NCBI RefSeq assembly: GCF_003633685.1
Contig: NZ_RBKT01000001.1
Span: forward strand, 1,674,001-1,738,000
Source: Micromonospora pisi
GTDB lineage: Bacteria; Actinomycetota; Actinomycetes; Mycobacteriales; Micromonosporaceae
Direction: 5' to 3'
Length of the DNA stretch: 64,000 nt
How positions within the stretch are numbered: the stretch's first letter is position 1; every line of letters starts with the position of its first letter. The notes under the pieces were generated by a model. It saw only the letters and a program-made list of their open reading frames with translations. It made no database searches and was not told the origin of the DNA. The position numbers were made by a program, and so were the translations under genes. Shown here in pieces: positions 8,118 to 15,270 of this stretch.

Positions 8118-8753
8118 ATGGCACTGCTGCATCGCGCTGAACTGCACCCGACCAAACTCGAACTCCTGGCGTCCTGGCTGCCCGGCCGCCCGTGGTACGA
8201 GGGGCCGGCTGCCGCCGACGTCGAACGGGTGGCGGCCTTCCGGTTCGACGACCCCGCCGGTGCGGTGGGAGTCGAGACGATGCTCGTCCGGGCCGGTGCC
8301 GGGCCGGTCCACCAGGTTCCGCTGACGTACCGTGACGCGCCGCTGGACGGTGCCGACGACTGGCTGATCGGCACCACCGAGCACTCGGTTCTCGGCCGGC
8401 GCTGGGTGTACGACGGGTGCGGAGATCCCGTCTATGTCGCGGCACTGACCGAAGTGATCTACTCCGGCGGCGTCCAGGCGGACGAGTACTTCGAGGTCGA
8501 TGGCAAGGTCGAACACCGCGAGCCGAACATGCTCGTCACCGGCAGTGGTGTCGCAGACGCCGACATCCCCGCCACCGGCGCGTTGCACCACGTCACCGAC
8601 GAGGACAACAGCACGGCCGTCGTGACGGACTCCGTACGGTTGACGGTCCTGCGTCGTCTCCCCGCCGGCAACCCGGTGGCCGGCGCCATCCTGACCGGCA
8701 CCTGGGACGGCCAGGAGACCCCGGTGACGCTGGCGTACGCCACCCCACGCTGA
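8118..8753 (+). CDS. Maltokinase N-terminal cap-like domain protein
   Basis: A 211-residue protein. The start MALLHRAELHPTKLELLASW and the segments FRFDDPAGAVGVETMLVR, VPLTYRDAPL, LIGTTEHSVLGRRWVYDGCG and YSGG are typical of free-standing copies of the cap-like domain found at the N-terminus of actinobacterial maltokinases. No kinase domain is attached. A TAGCAT hexamer lies seven bases before the ATG, so the mRNA is probably leaderless. The function of the free-standing form is unknown. It ends 19 bases before a strong hairpin. Confidence 0.8.
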   Translation: MALLHRAELHPTKLELLASWLPGRPWYEGPAAADVERVAAFRFDDPAGAVGVETMLVRAGAGPVHQVPLTYRDAPLDGADDWLIGTTEHSVLGRRWVYDGCGDPVYVAALTEVIYSGGVQADEYFEVDGKVEHREPNMLVTGSGVADADIPATGALHHVTDEDNSTAVVTDSVRLTVLRRLPAGNPVAGAILTGTWDGQETPVTLAYATPR

Positions 8754-8772
8754 GCCGGGACCGCGCCCAGCG

Positions 8773-8807
8773 CCGCTGACGTCGGCGCGAGCCGCCGACG
8801 TCAGCGG
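8773..8807. terminator. Bidirectional hairpin terminator
   Basis: A perfect 15-bp inverted repeat (CCGCTGACGTCGGCG and its complement) with a 5-base loop lies between the convergent genes ending at 8753 and 8820. There is no U-run, which is common in high-GC actinobacteria. Its position makes a terminator serving both strands the simplest reading. Confidence 0.75.
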
Positions 8808-8819
8808 AGGGCGTCGACC

Positions 8820-9314
8820 TCAGCCGGCGGCCTCGACGAGCAGTTCGTCGATCTGTCCCATGGCCTGCCGCAGCCCCTCTTCCATGCCCATCGCGAGCAT
8901 CTGTTCGAGCTGCTCCGCGTTGGTGAACTGGCTGACGGTCGTCATGCGTGTCCCGGAGCCGACCGCCTCGAGTGTCACCACGGCGTGGGTCGGCTCGATG
9001 GTGGTGACAGGTTCGCCGTCGTCGTCGGCGAAGCCGTCGTCGAACTCCAGCCGGTACGGTGCTTCGATCGCGGTCATCCGCCACCAGCCTCGGGACTTCT
9101 GGCCCTCGGGACCGGTCATGTAGTAGGCGGACCGCCCGCCCACCACGAACTCGTGCCGTTCGAAGGTGGCCGGCCAGGCCGGCGGGCCCCACCAACGCTC
9201 CAGCTGGCGTGGGTCCTCCCAGACCTGCCACACCCGCTCGACGCTCGCGTCGAACTCGGCGACCATGGTCAGGGTCAACGCCGCACTGTCCTTGAACGTA
9301 TCCACTACCGCCAC
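8820..9314 (-). CDS. SRPBCC (AHSA1-like) domain protein
   Basis: A 164-residue START-fold protein of the AHSA1 group: LTMVAEFDASVERVWQVWED, RQLERWWGPPAW, FVVGGRSAYYMTGPEG and a C-terminal helix with MLAMGMEEGLRQAMGQIDEL. These proteins have a deep hydrophobic pocket and probably bind a small ligand. It lies 14 bases downstream of an ArsR-family regulator on the same strand, a pairing found widely in bacteria, so coexpression is likely. Confidence 0.9.
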   Translation of the reverse strand: MAVVDTFKDSAALTLTMVAEFDASVERVWQVWEDPRQLERWWGPPAWPATFERHEFVVGGRSAYYMTGPEGQKSRGWWRMTAIEAPYRLEFDDGFADDDGEPVTTIEPTHAVVTLEAVGSGTRMTTVSQFTNAEQLEQMLAMGMEEGLRQAMGQIDELLVEAAG

Positions 9315-9328
9315 CGTGTTGGATCCTC

Positions 9329-9661
9329 TCAGTCTTCGGCCAGGATCTGCTCGATCTGACCGGTGCGATACCGCCAGATCTCCTCGTACGCGCCGAGGAG
9401 GCGGGTCGCCTTGCGCAGCGCCGCCAGGTCCCCGTGGACGATCTGCTCCCGTCCCCGCCTCTTCTTGGTAACGAGCAGGGCCCGTTCGAGCACCGCGACG
9501 TGCTTCTGTACGGCCGCGAAGCTCATCGGGTAATGCTGTGCGAGCGCCGAGACGGATTGCTCGCTCCGGATCACCTGGGCGAGGATGTCGCGCCGGGTCG
9601 CGTCCGCGAGCGCGTGGAAGATTCGGTCTACTTCCGCCGCGTCCAGCTCATCTACAACCAT
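9329..9661 (-). CDS. ArsR family winged-helix repressor
   Basis: A 110-residue regulator: DRIFHALADATRRDILAQV, then QSVSALAQHYPMSFAAVQKH as the recognition region, and LVTKKRRGREQIVH in the wing. No obvious metal-binding cysteine pair is present, as expected for the subgroup paired with AHSA1 proteins. The ATG at 9661 lies inside an imperfect palindrome (9653-9670), so binding there would block both transcription and translation initiation. It is the first gene of the pair with the SRPBCC gene. Confidence 0.9.
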   Translation of the reverse strand: MVVDELDAAEVDRIFHALADATRRDILAQVIRSEQSVSALAQHYPMSFAAVQKHVAVLERALLVTKKRRGREQIVHGDLAALRKATRLLGAYEEIWRYRTGQIEQILAED

Positions 9662-9670
9662 ATAGTTGTA
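9653..9670. promoter_or_regulatory. Probable ArsR operator over the start codon
   Basis: TACAACCATATAGTTGTA is an 18-bp palindrome with only one mismatched symmetric pair, and it contains the start codon of the ArsR gene. Similar CAACCAT-type palindromes are known in front of ArsR/AHSA1 pairs. Autoregulation is inferred. Confidence 0.7.
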
Positions 9671-9800
9671 CGTTAGTGCCGATCCGTGCGGGGCACAAGC
9701 AAGCTCCCCTGACGGCCCTCTCCGGCGGGGCAGCGCGAGGGTGTATCGACCACCTACTGTGTAAACGCCATCGATCGATCGCCACCTCGGGGGTGCACCG

Positions 9801-10271
9801 ATGACGGACTACACCAACGGCCTGCGCGGTTTCGATCACATGTTGACCGAGACCCGGCAGCAACTCGCCCGGATGCGTGCCGCCGCAGCCACCGGCGCCG
9901 CCGCTCCCTCCGACGAGGACGCGAACACAGAGCCACCGCAGCCGTTGACCGGTCAGGGCAGTGATCCGGCTGGATGGGTACTGGCCACCGTCTCCGCCGG
10001 CCAACTCCAGTCGTTGACCGTCGACCCCCGGTTGCTACGCGAAGGCACCGAGGCGGTCTGCGAACAGATCATCGCGGCAGTCAACGACGCCTTCGCCGAT
10101 CTCGGCCTGCACACCCGCGCCGGCTCCGCGCAGGAGAGCACGGACGTACCCGAGACCGAACAACTGGCCGCGAGCCTCGCCGACCTGCAGGACGAGTCGA
10201 TGCGCAGCATGGCGATGTTCACCCAGACCCTCACCTCCGCGCTGGACCGCATCCAGTCCCGAAATCGGTAG
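9801..10271 (+). CDS. YbaB/EbfC-like protein of a toxin operon
   Basis: A 156-residue protein. After a charged N-terminal helix (residues 1-30) and a linker rich in Ala, Asp and Pro, the core GWVLATVSAGQLQSLTVDPR and TEAVCEQIIAAVNDAFADLG is the YbaB/EbfC pattern. Family members bind DNA or act as small adaptors. In actinobacteria they often precede WXG100-like genes and polymorphic toxins, as here. The next gene starts six bases after its stop, so the operon begins here. Confidence 0.75.
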   Translation: MTDYTNGLRGFDHMLTETRQQLARMRAAAATGAAAPSDEDANTEPPQPLTGQGSDPAGWVLATVSAGQLQSLTVDPRLLREGTEAVCEQIIAAVNDAFADLGLHTRAGSAQESTDVPETEQLAASLADLQDESMRSMAMFTQTLTSALDRIQSRNR

Positions 10272-10276
10272 GCGCT

Positions 10277-10597
10277 GTGGTGGACAACCAATTCGAGGTC
10301 GAGCCGGAGAACCTCGCCGAGAACGGTGCTGGCATCGGCCGGGTTGGGGAAAACCTGCAGACCCTCTGGCAGCAGTTCAGTAGCCAGGTCGAGGCCATGG
10401 GAGACATCTTCGGCGACGACGACGTCAGCAGCCTCATCGCCACCTCGTACCAGGCGGCGCACCAGATCGCCGCCGACTCGATCGGCACCGTGGTGGAGAG
10501 TCTCGCCGGCTTCGGCACCGGCCTGCAGGAGATGGCCGCCCGGTACGCCGAAGCCGACGAGCAGATCGCCGACGGATTTCGCCGCCTGCTGCGCTGA
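10277..10597 (+). CDS. WXG100/EspC-like secretion protein
   Basis: A 106-residue, mostly helical protein with two amphipathic helices separated by a turn. NLQTLWQQFSSQVEAMGDIFGDDD holds a tryptophan followed by an acidic break in place of a strict WxG, and the end is a YAEADEQIADGFRRLL helix. Size, fold pattern and position point to a type VII (ESX) secretion partner of the EspC/WXG100 type. A GTG start at 10277 or 10280 fits. No EccC, EccB or other secretion machinery is in the window. Confidence 0.7.
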   Translation: MVDNQFEVEPENLAENGAGIGRVGENLQTLWQQFSSQVEAMGDIFGDDDVSSLIATSYQAAHQIAADSIGTVVESLAGFGTGLQEMAARYAEADEQIADGFRRLLR

Positions 10598-10614
10598 CGC
10601 CGAGGAGACCGACC

Positions 10615-11106
10615 ATGGGATTGCAGCTTCCCGGCGAGCTCGCCGATCTACTCAACGAACTCGGCTACACGTGGCCGAAAGCGGACGAGACAAAGATGTT
10701 CGAACTCGCCCAGATGTGGTTCGGGTTCGCCGATCAGGTCGCACCGCTGCCGGCTCAGGCCCACGCGGCCGGGCAGTCGGTGCTGGCGCAGAACAACGGG
10801 CCAGCGACGGACGCATTCGCGAAGTTGTGGACAGCGAATTCGGCGGCGGTGCCCGTGCTGGACAACGCCGTGACGGGCGCCCAGGCGATCGGCGCGGCCC
10901 TGATCGTCTGCGCTGCGGTCGTCCTCGCCCTGAAGATCAGCGTCATCGTCCAACTGACCATCCTCCTGATCCAGATCATCCAGGCGATCGCCACCGCGGC
11001 ACCCACCTTTGGCGCATCCCTGCTGGAGATCCCGGTGTTCAAGAAGCTGGCCGACATCGCCATCGACTACCTGGTCGGTCAAGCCTTGGAGGCTCTCCTT
11101 GGCTAG
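10615..11106 (+). CDS. CpnT-like N-terminal WXG100-like protein
   Basis: A 163-residue protein. Its opening, MGLQLPGELADLLNELGY, followed by TWPKADETKMFELAQMWFGF, is the N-terminal targeting domain seen in CpnT-like polymorphic toxins. A strongly hydrophobic helix pair follows at about residues 92-125. In most homologues this domain is fused to a linker and toxin, but here it ends at TAG 11106 and the toxin part is a separate overlapping gene. AGGAG about 11 bases before the ATG supports the start. It probably carries the toxin to the type VII system as a partner protein. Confidence 0.7.
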   Translation: MGLQLPGELADLLNELGYTWPKADETKMFELAQMWFGFADQVAPLPAQAHAAGQSVLAQNNGPATDAFAKLWTANSAAVPVLDNAVTGAQAIGAALIVCAAVVLALKISVIVQLTILLIQIIQAIATAAPTFGASLLEIPVFKKLADIAIDYLVGQALEALLG

Positions 11107-11767
11107 GGATTCCAGGGGCGTGGGCAGAAAGGTCGACAGCGCCGTCAGCGGAATCATCGCGCGCAAGGCCGACGAGGTCTTCGACACCGCCGACGTGCCG
11201 GGCAGCGCCAGAGGCGTACCGCCGGCCGGGCGGGGCGGCTGGCCCCCGTCCCCGCCGACCGGCCCGAAGCCACCCCATGGCGCCACCGGTGCCGCCGAGT
11301 GGCGGTACCAGCGGTACCTGCACCAGGCCCACAGCAAGGGCAAAACCCAGGACCAGGTGCTCCCCTTCGACAAGTGGAAAACCAGCCACTACGACCCCGC
11401 CGCCGCCGGTGGCCGCCCCGGCCGTCGGGGCGGCAGCGAGCAGGTGGCCGCCAAGGAATACCTTGCCGAGCACTACGGCGTCCAAGAGGTCGAGAACGTA
11501 CAACTCGGCCCCCAGTGGGTTGACGGGGTACGCCCCAACGCGACGGGCGGCACCGACTACTTCGAGGTCGGTGCAATGACCCAGGGCGGGCTGCCGGAGG
11601 CGCGCGAGCGGGTGAAACTGGCCAACGAGGTGCCGGCGCTCGGGGAGAACGACACCCTGCAGTTCGTCGACAAATCAGCTCCCAGCGAGGACCGATGGAT
11701 TCGATACAGTAGGAGCGACGACCCGATGACCAAGCGCTACGTCCCGCCCGAGACCGGCGAAGGGTGA
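11099..11767 (+). CDS. Probable secreted nuclease-like toxin
   Basis: A 222-residue protein starting at TTG 11099. GGAGG lies six bases upstream, inside the previous gene, and the reading frames overlap by 8 nt. Residues 1-60 are a basic, proline- and glycine-rich linker. The C-terminal part has SEQVAAKEYLAEHYG, VRPNATGGTDYFEVGAM and ENDTLQFVDKS, a layout like the restriction-endonuclease fold (E, then D...ExK). The lysine of the last motif is replaced by glycine (EVG), so catalysis is uncertain. Position between a WXG-type carrier and an acidic small protein supports the role of a polymorphic toxin. The nuclease assignment is inference. Confidence 0.6.
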   Translation: MARDSRGVGRKVDSAVSGIIARKADEVFDTADVPGSARGVPPAGRGGWPPSPPTGPKPPHGATGAAEWRYQRYLHQAHSKGKTQDQVLPFDKWKTSHYDPAAAGGRPGRRGGSEQVAAKEYLAEHYGVQEVENVQLGPQWVDGVRPNATGGTDYFEVGAMTQGGLPEARERVKLANEVPALGENDTLQFVDKSAPSEDRWIRYSRSDDPMTKRYVPPETGEG

Positions 11768-11771
11768 CCCG

Positions 11772-12218
11772 GTGTCCCAGTTCCACAACATCTTCTGCAC
11801 CTCCGACGCCCGACTGACACCGTCCGAGATCGCTGAACGCGCGGACGAGACGTGGTACGGCGACGGCGAACCCTCGTACTCACCGCAGCCCGGCGACGAT
11901 CCGGCGTGGCGCCGGTTGGAGATGCGCCTGCCCGGCATCGGACGCCCGATCGTCTTCCTCAGGAATGTCGGCGCCGAGGAGACCCAGCTCTACGTCGACG
12001 AGGCCCTGGCGGAACCGCCCGCTCCGTTGCCCCCGGAGGTCGCGCAGCGGATCCGCGCCACCCGACAGATCGTCGGCATCGAACTCTGGCCGGAGTCCCT
12101 CAACGACGACGCCTGGGAACTGCTCGACCTCGTCCAGTCGTTCATCGCGAGCACCCTCGACGGTCTGCTGGTCACCGGCGACGGCGTCTACGACGCGGGT
12201 CTGCAACCAATCGTCTGA
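11772..12218 (+). CDS. Probable immunity protein
   Basis: A 148-residue, strongly acidic cytoplasmic protein starting at GTG 11772, five bases after the stop of the toxin-like gene. Segments include ADETWYGDGEPSYSPQPGDD, MRLPGIGRPIVFLRNVGAEE and WELLDLVQSFIASTLDGLLV. I do not recognise its family. Small size, acidity, lack of signal peptide and position as the last gene after the toxin are typical of immunity proteins of polymorphic toxin systems. Direct evidence for toxin binding is absent. Confidence 0.6.
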   Translation: MSQFHNIFCTSDARLTPSEIAERADETWYGDGEPSYSPQPGDDPAWRRLEMRLPGIGRPIVFLRNVGAEETQLYVDEALAEPPAPLPPEVAQRIRATRQIVGIELWPESLNDDAWELLDLVQSFIASTLDGLLVTGDGVYDAGLQPIV

Positions 12219-12255
12219 CCGACCGAATCCGGCGTGGTGTCTGCCGCAGGCTCGG

Positions 12256-13506
12256 CTAGCGGGTAATGCTGGGGCGTGTCTCCGGAACGGGAGCAGGGGT
12301 CTCGGACGGCGCGGCGGGCTCGGCGCCGATGCGTCGTACGCTGGGGAGGGCGGCGGTGCCGAGGCAGGCGAGCGCGACGACGACCGCCGCCGCGACCAGG
12401 GGCAGCTCCGCCGACCACAGGCTCGCACCGAGCGGGGCCAGGGCGTAGCCGACCGGCGTCGCGGCCAGCGAGAGCAGCCAGTCGTACGAGGTGACCCGGG
12501 CGAGGACGTGTGATGGGATCTCGGCCTGGACCACGGTCTGCCACACCGGATTGAGGAACCCGAGCGCGGCCAGCGCGATGCCGTACGAAGCGATGACGGC
12601 CGGCGCGGGCGCGGCGGTCGCCAGCAGCAGGAGCGGGAGCGCGTACGTCGCCAGCCCGAGGTTCGCCACCAGGATCGGTCGCTTCGGTCGCACCCGTCCG
12701 GCCAGGAGCGAGCCGAGCAGCAGTCCGACCGCGCCCGCTTCCAGGACCAGTACCCAGACACCCTCGCCGCCGAGTTGATCGACCACGATGACGGGACCGA
12801 GGGTGACCAGGATCGCGGCGGCGCCGTTCCAGGCGGCGTGGGCGATCAGGCTGCTCCAGTACCAGTCGCGGGTGCGTACCTCGGTCCAGCCTTCCGCCAG
12901 GTCGGCGAGGAGTGACCGGCGTTCGATCGGGGTGCGGCGTACCCGGATGGTGGTGAGCAGCGCGGCGCTGGCGGCGAACGACGCGGCGTCGAGGATGAAC
13001 GCCCAGCCGGGACCGGCGGTCAGGATCAGCAGTCCGGCGAGCGCCGGCCCGCCGAGTCTGGTGGCGTTGGACGCGACGGCGAGCAGGGCGTTCGCGGCTT
13101 GGCGGTCCGGTTGCTCGAGGGTTCCGGCGACCAGGGGTGAGGTTGTCGGCATGGCGAAGGCGGAGGCGACGCCGCCGACCGCCGACGCGGCGGCGATGTG
13201 GGTCAGGGTCGGGCCGGCGCCGAGCAGTTCGACGCCGATGAAGAGTTGGGCGGCGCAGCGGACGAGGTCGGTGACGAGTGCGACCCGACGGGCGTCGAAG
13301 CGGTCGGCGACAACGCCCCCGACCGGCAGGAGCAGCAGCTTGGGCACCGTCGCACAGGCGAGCACGAGGGCCAGCGCCGAGGTCGAACCGGTGACCCGGA
13401 GTACGGCGAGGGCGAGCGCGGCGGGTATGACGGCGTCGCCGAGGGCGGAGAGGGTACGGCCGACGAGGAGCAGCCGGAAGGCGCGGTGCCGGAGCGGATG
13501 AATCAC
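12256..13506 (-). CDS. MFS transporter
   Basis: A 416-residue integral membrane protein with about 12 hydrophobic helices. The start HPLRHRAFRLLLVGRTLSAL and the loop VGGVVADRFDARRVALVTDL are typical of the drug:proton antiporter-like (MFS_3, enterobactin-exporter-like) group. The divergent MarR regulator starts 70 bases away and two palindromes lie between, so MarR probably controls this exporter. The substrate is unknown. Confidence 0.9.
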   Translation of the reverse strand: MIHPLRHRAFRLLLVGRTLSALGDAVIPAALALAVLRVTGSTSALALVLACATVPKLLLLPVGGVVADRFDARRVALVTDLVRCAAQLFIGVELLGAGPTLTHIAAASAVGGVASAFAMPTTSPLVAGTLEQPDRQAANALLAVASNATRLGGPALAGLLILTAGPGWAFILDAASFAASAALLTTIRVRRTPIERRSLLADLAEGWTEVRTRDWYWSSLIAHAAWNGAAAILVTLGPVIVVDQLGGEGVWVLVLEAGAVGLLLGSLLAGRVRPKRPILVANLGLATYALPLLLLATAAPAPAVIASYGIALAALGFLNPVWQTVVQAEIPSHVLARVTSYDWLLSLAATPVGYALAPLGASLWSAELPLVAAAVVVALACLGTAALPSVRRIGAEPAAPSETPAPVPETRPSITR

Positions 13507-13519
13507 CCCCGAGAAGTTA

Positions 13520-13554
13520 GTTCGATGTCGAACCTTTCGTCAACGAATAATTCG
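13520..13554. promoter_or_regulatory. Two palindromes, probable MarR operators
   Basis: GTTCGA-TG-TCGAAC (13520-13533) and CGAA-TAA-TTCG (13544-13554) lie in the 69-base region between the divergent MFS and MarR genes. Both share the TTCGA/CGAA half-site. Paired sites like these fit MarR dimers controlling both directions. Confidence 0.6.
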
Positions 13555-13575
13555 ATGGTGACATAGAGTAGTGCG

Positions 13576-14103
13576 ATGGAGCACCGCGACTCGACCGACG
13601 ACCACGTCGACCGCTGGCTACCGGTCCTTCCCGACCTCGACCCCGACGTGGAGGGAGCGGTCACCCGCGCGACAAAGCTGACCCGCCACCTACGACGGGT
13701 CAAGGAGAGGTACCTCGTCGACTTCGGGTTCCAACGACACGAGTTCGACACCCTGCACGCCCTGGCCGGCCGGCGCGGCCGGGCCACCCCGTCGGAACTC
13801 GCCGCCGACCTCGACATGGCCCCACCGTCGGTGACCGCCCGCCTGGACGCGCTGGAGCGACGCGACTTCGTCCGCCGCATCCCCTCGGCCACCGACCGCC
13901 GCCGCGTGGACATCCAACTCACCGAAACCGGGCACGCCGCCTGGCTCGGGGCGATGAAGCTCCTCGGCAAGGAGGAGCACCGACTGCTCGGCGCCCTCGA
14001 CCCGGCCGAACGCAGGACCCTCTCCGACCTGCTGCGCCGGGTCATGCTCGCCGCGGAGACGGCGGACGTCGAACAGAACGCGGCGGTGGCGGGCGACGAC
14101 TAG
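13576..14103 (+). CDS. MarR family transcriptional regulator
   Basis: A 175-residue winged-helix regulator: FGFQRHEFDTLHALAG, then the recognition helix region TPSELAADLDMAPPSVTARL and the wing DFVRRIPSATDRRRVDIQLT, all standard for MarR. It is divergent from the MFS exporter with palindromes between. Its TAG stop overlaps the opposite-strand TAG of the acetyltransferase gene in a 16-bp palindrome. Confidence 0.92.
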   Translation: MEHRDSTDDHVDRWLPVLPDLDPDVEGAVTRATKLTRHLRRVKERYLVDFGFQRHEFDTLHALAGRRGRATPSELAADLDMAPPSVTARLDALERRDFVRRIPSATDRRRVDIQLTETGHAAWLGAMKLLGKEEHRLLGALDPAERRTLSDLLRRVMLAAETADVEQNAAVAGDD

Positions 14104-14681
14104 TCGTCGGTCAGGGTCTTCACCAGCGCGGGCGACAGATCCTGATCCGCGTAGAGCAGCCGTACGGCGTGCGGGTCGGGGTTGCCCGCGTCTGGGCCAC
14201 GCCACACCAGGCGTAGCCCGGCCCGCTCCGTCGTCCGCCGCGATCGTGTGTTGCCCTCCAGCAGGTACGCCGTCAGCGGCAGGTCCGTACGCGTCGCCCG
14301 AGCGGCGCCGACCGCGGCACGGATGATCTCCTGGGCGTACCCCTGGCCCCAGAAGGTCGGCGAGAGGCGGAAGCCGAGGTTCCACGCCACGCCGTGACGG
14401 ACGAAGCAACCACCGATCCCCACCAGTTGCCCCTGGGCGGACGGCTCGGTGCCGCGCGCCACCCAGATGCCCAGACCATCACGAAGCCAGGCGGCCCGCC
14501 AACGATCGATCATGGATTCGGTCTGGTCGACGGTGGTGTGGCGGCTGATCGGATCATCGCGCCACACCTGCGGATCCGCGTACAACCGGTACAGCTCGGT
14601 CAGGTCGCCGTGCTCTGGAACGGTCAGCACCAGTCGCTCGGTCCCGTGGGTGCCGGCCGCTCCGGGAATGTCGGTCCGCAT
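14100..14681 (-). CDS. GNAT family N-acetyltransferase (RimJ/RimL-like)
   Basis: A 193-residue acetyltransferase. TERLVLTVPEHGDLTELYRL opens the fold, LSPTFWGQGYAQEIIRAAV holds the acetyl-CoA loop (the degenerate Q/RxxGxG/A is GQGYAQ), and GNTRSRRTTERAGLRLVWRG is the C-terminal signature of the RimJ/RimL-like group. ATG 14681 was chosen because AGGA precedes it and the family begins here. It is convergent with the MarR gene. Substrate unknown. Confidence 0.88.
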   Translation of the reverse strand: MRTDIPGAAGTHGTERLVLTVPEHGDLTELYRLYADPQVWRDDPISRHTTVDQTESMIDRWRAAWLRDGLGIWVARGTEPSAQGQLVGIGGCFVRHGVAWNLGFRLSPTFWGQGYAQEIIRAAVGAARATRTDLPLTAYLLEGNTRSRRTTERAGLRLVWRGPDAGNPDPHAVRLLYADQDLSPALVKTLTDD

Positions 14682-14721
14682 CTCGTCCTCACGCCCCCCG
14701 GTTCGGTGATCGTTGCCGATG

Positions 14722-15237
14722 TTATGCGTACGGTCCGCGCGCCGGCACCCGCCACCGGCCCGAGAGCCGGGTGATGACGTCCGCCAGCGGGAGATCGGCG
14801 GCGCTGCGGAGCACCACGTCCGCCGCGCCGACCTGCGCGACATCGACGAACGGGTTCGGAATCGCCACGGTGGCCATTCCGGCGCCCCTGGCGGCGGCGA
14901 CACCGTGCGGGGTGTCCTCCACGGCCAGCGAGGCGGAGGCGGTCGTCCCGAGCCGATCGAGCGCGAGCAGATAGACCGCGGGATCCGGCTTGTGGGCGGC
15001 CACCTCCTCACCGGTGGCGACGACGTCGAACATGTCGAACGCGCCCACCCGGGACAGGTGTTCTCCCACCCAGCGCAGGGGCGAGCTGCTGGCAACGGCG
15101 CAGGCCAGGCCCAGCTCCCGGGCATCCCGCAACCAGTCCCGGATGCCCGGACGGAAGTCCATCGACAGGTGCATACGTCGCCGATGGGCGATGAACCGGG
15201 CGTGACTGGCCGTCCGGTCGAAGGTCGGACCGACCAT
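14722..15237 (-). pseudogene. HAD-like hydrolase lacking its N-terminus
   Basis: A 171-residue open frame with HAD motifs II (ACAVASSSPLRW), III (AAHKPDPAVYLLAL) and IV (SLAVEDTPHGVAAARGAGM), but without motif I. The nucleophile DxD and the first part of the cap domain, about 50 residues, are missing compared with beta-phosphoglucomutase-like relatives. Upstream the frame runs straight into the stop of uvrC, 34 bases away in the same phase, so the missing part cannot be nearby. Without the nucleophile it should not act as a phosphatase. It is most likely a gene decapitated by a deletion next to uvrC. Confidence 0.65.
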
Positions 15238-15270
15238 TGCTCCGAGTCGGTCGAGCCGATCCGCGGGGAA

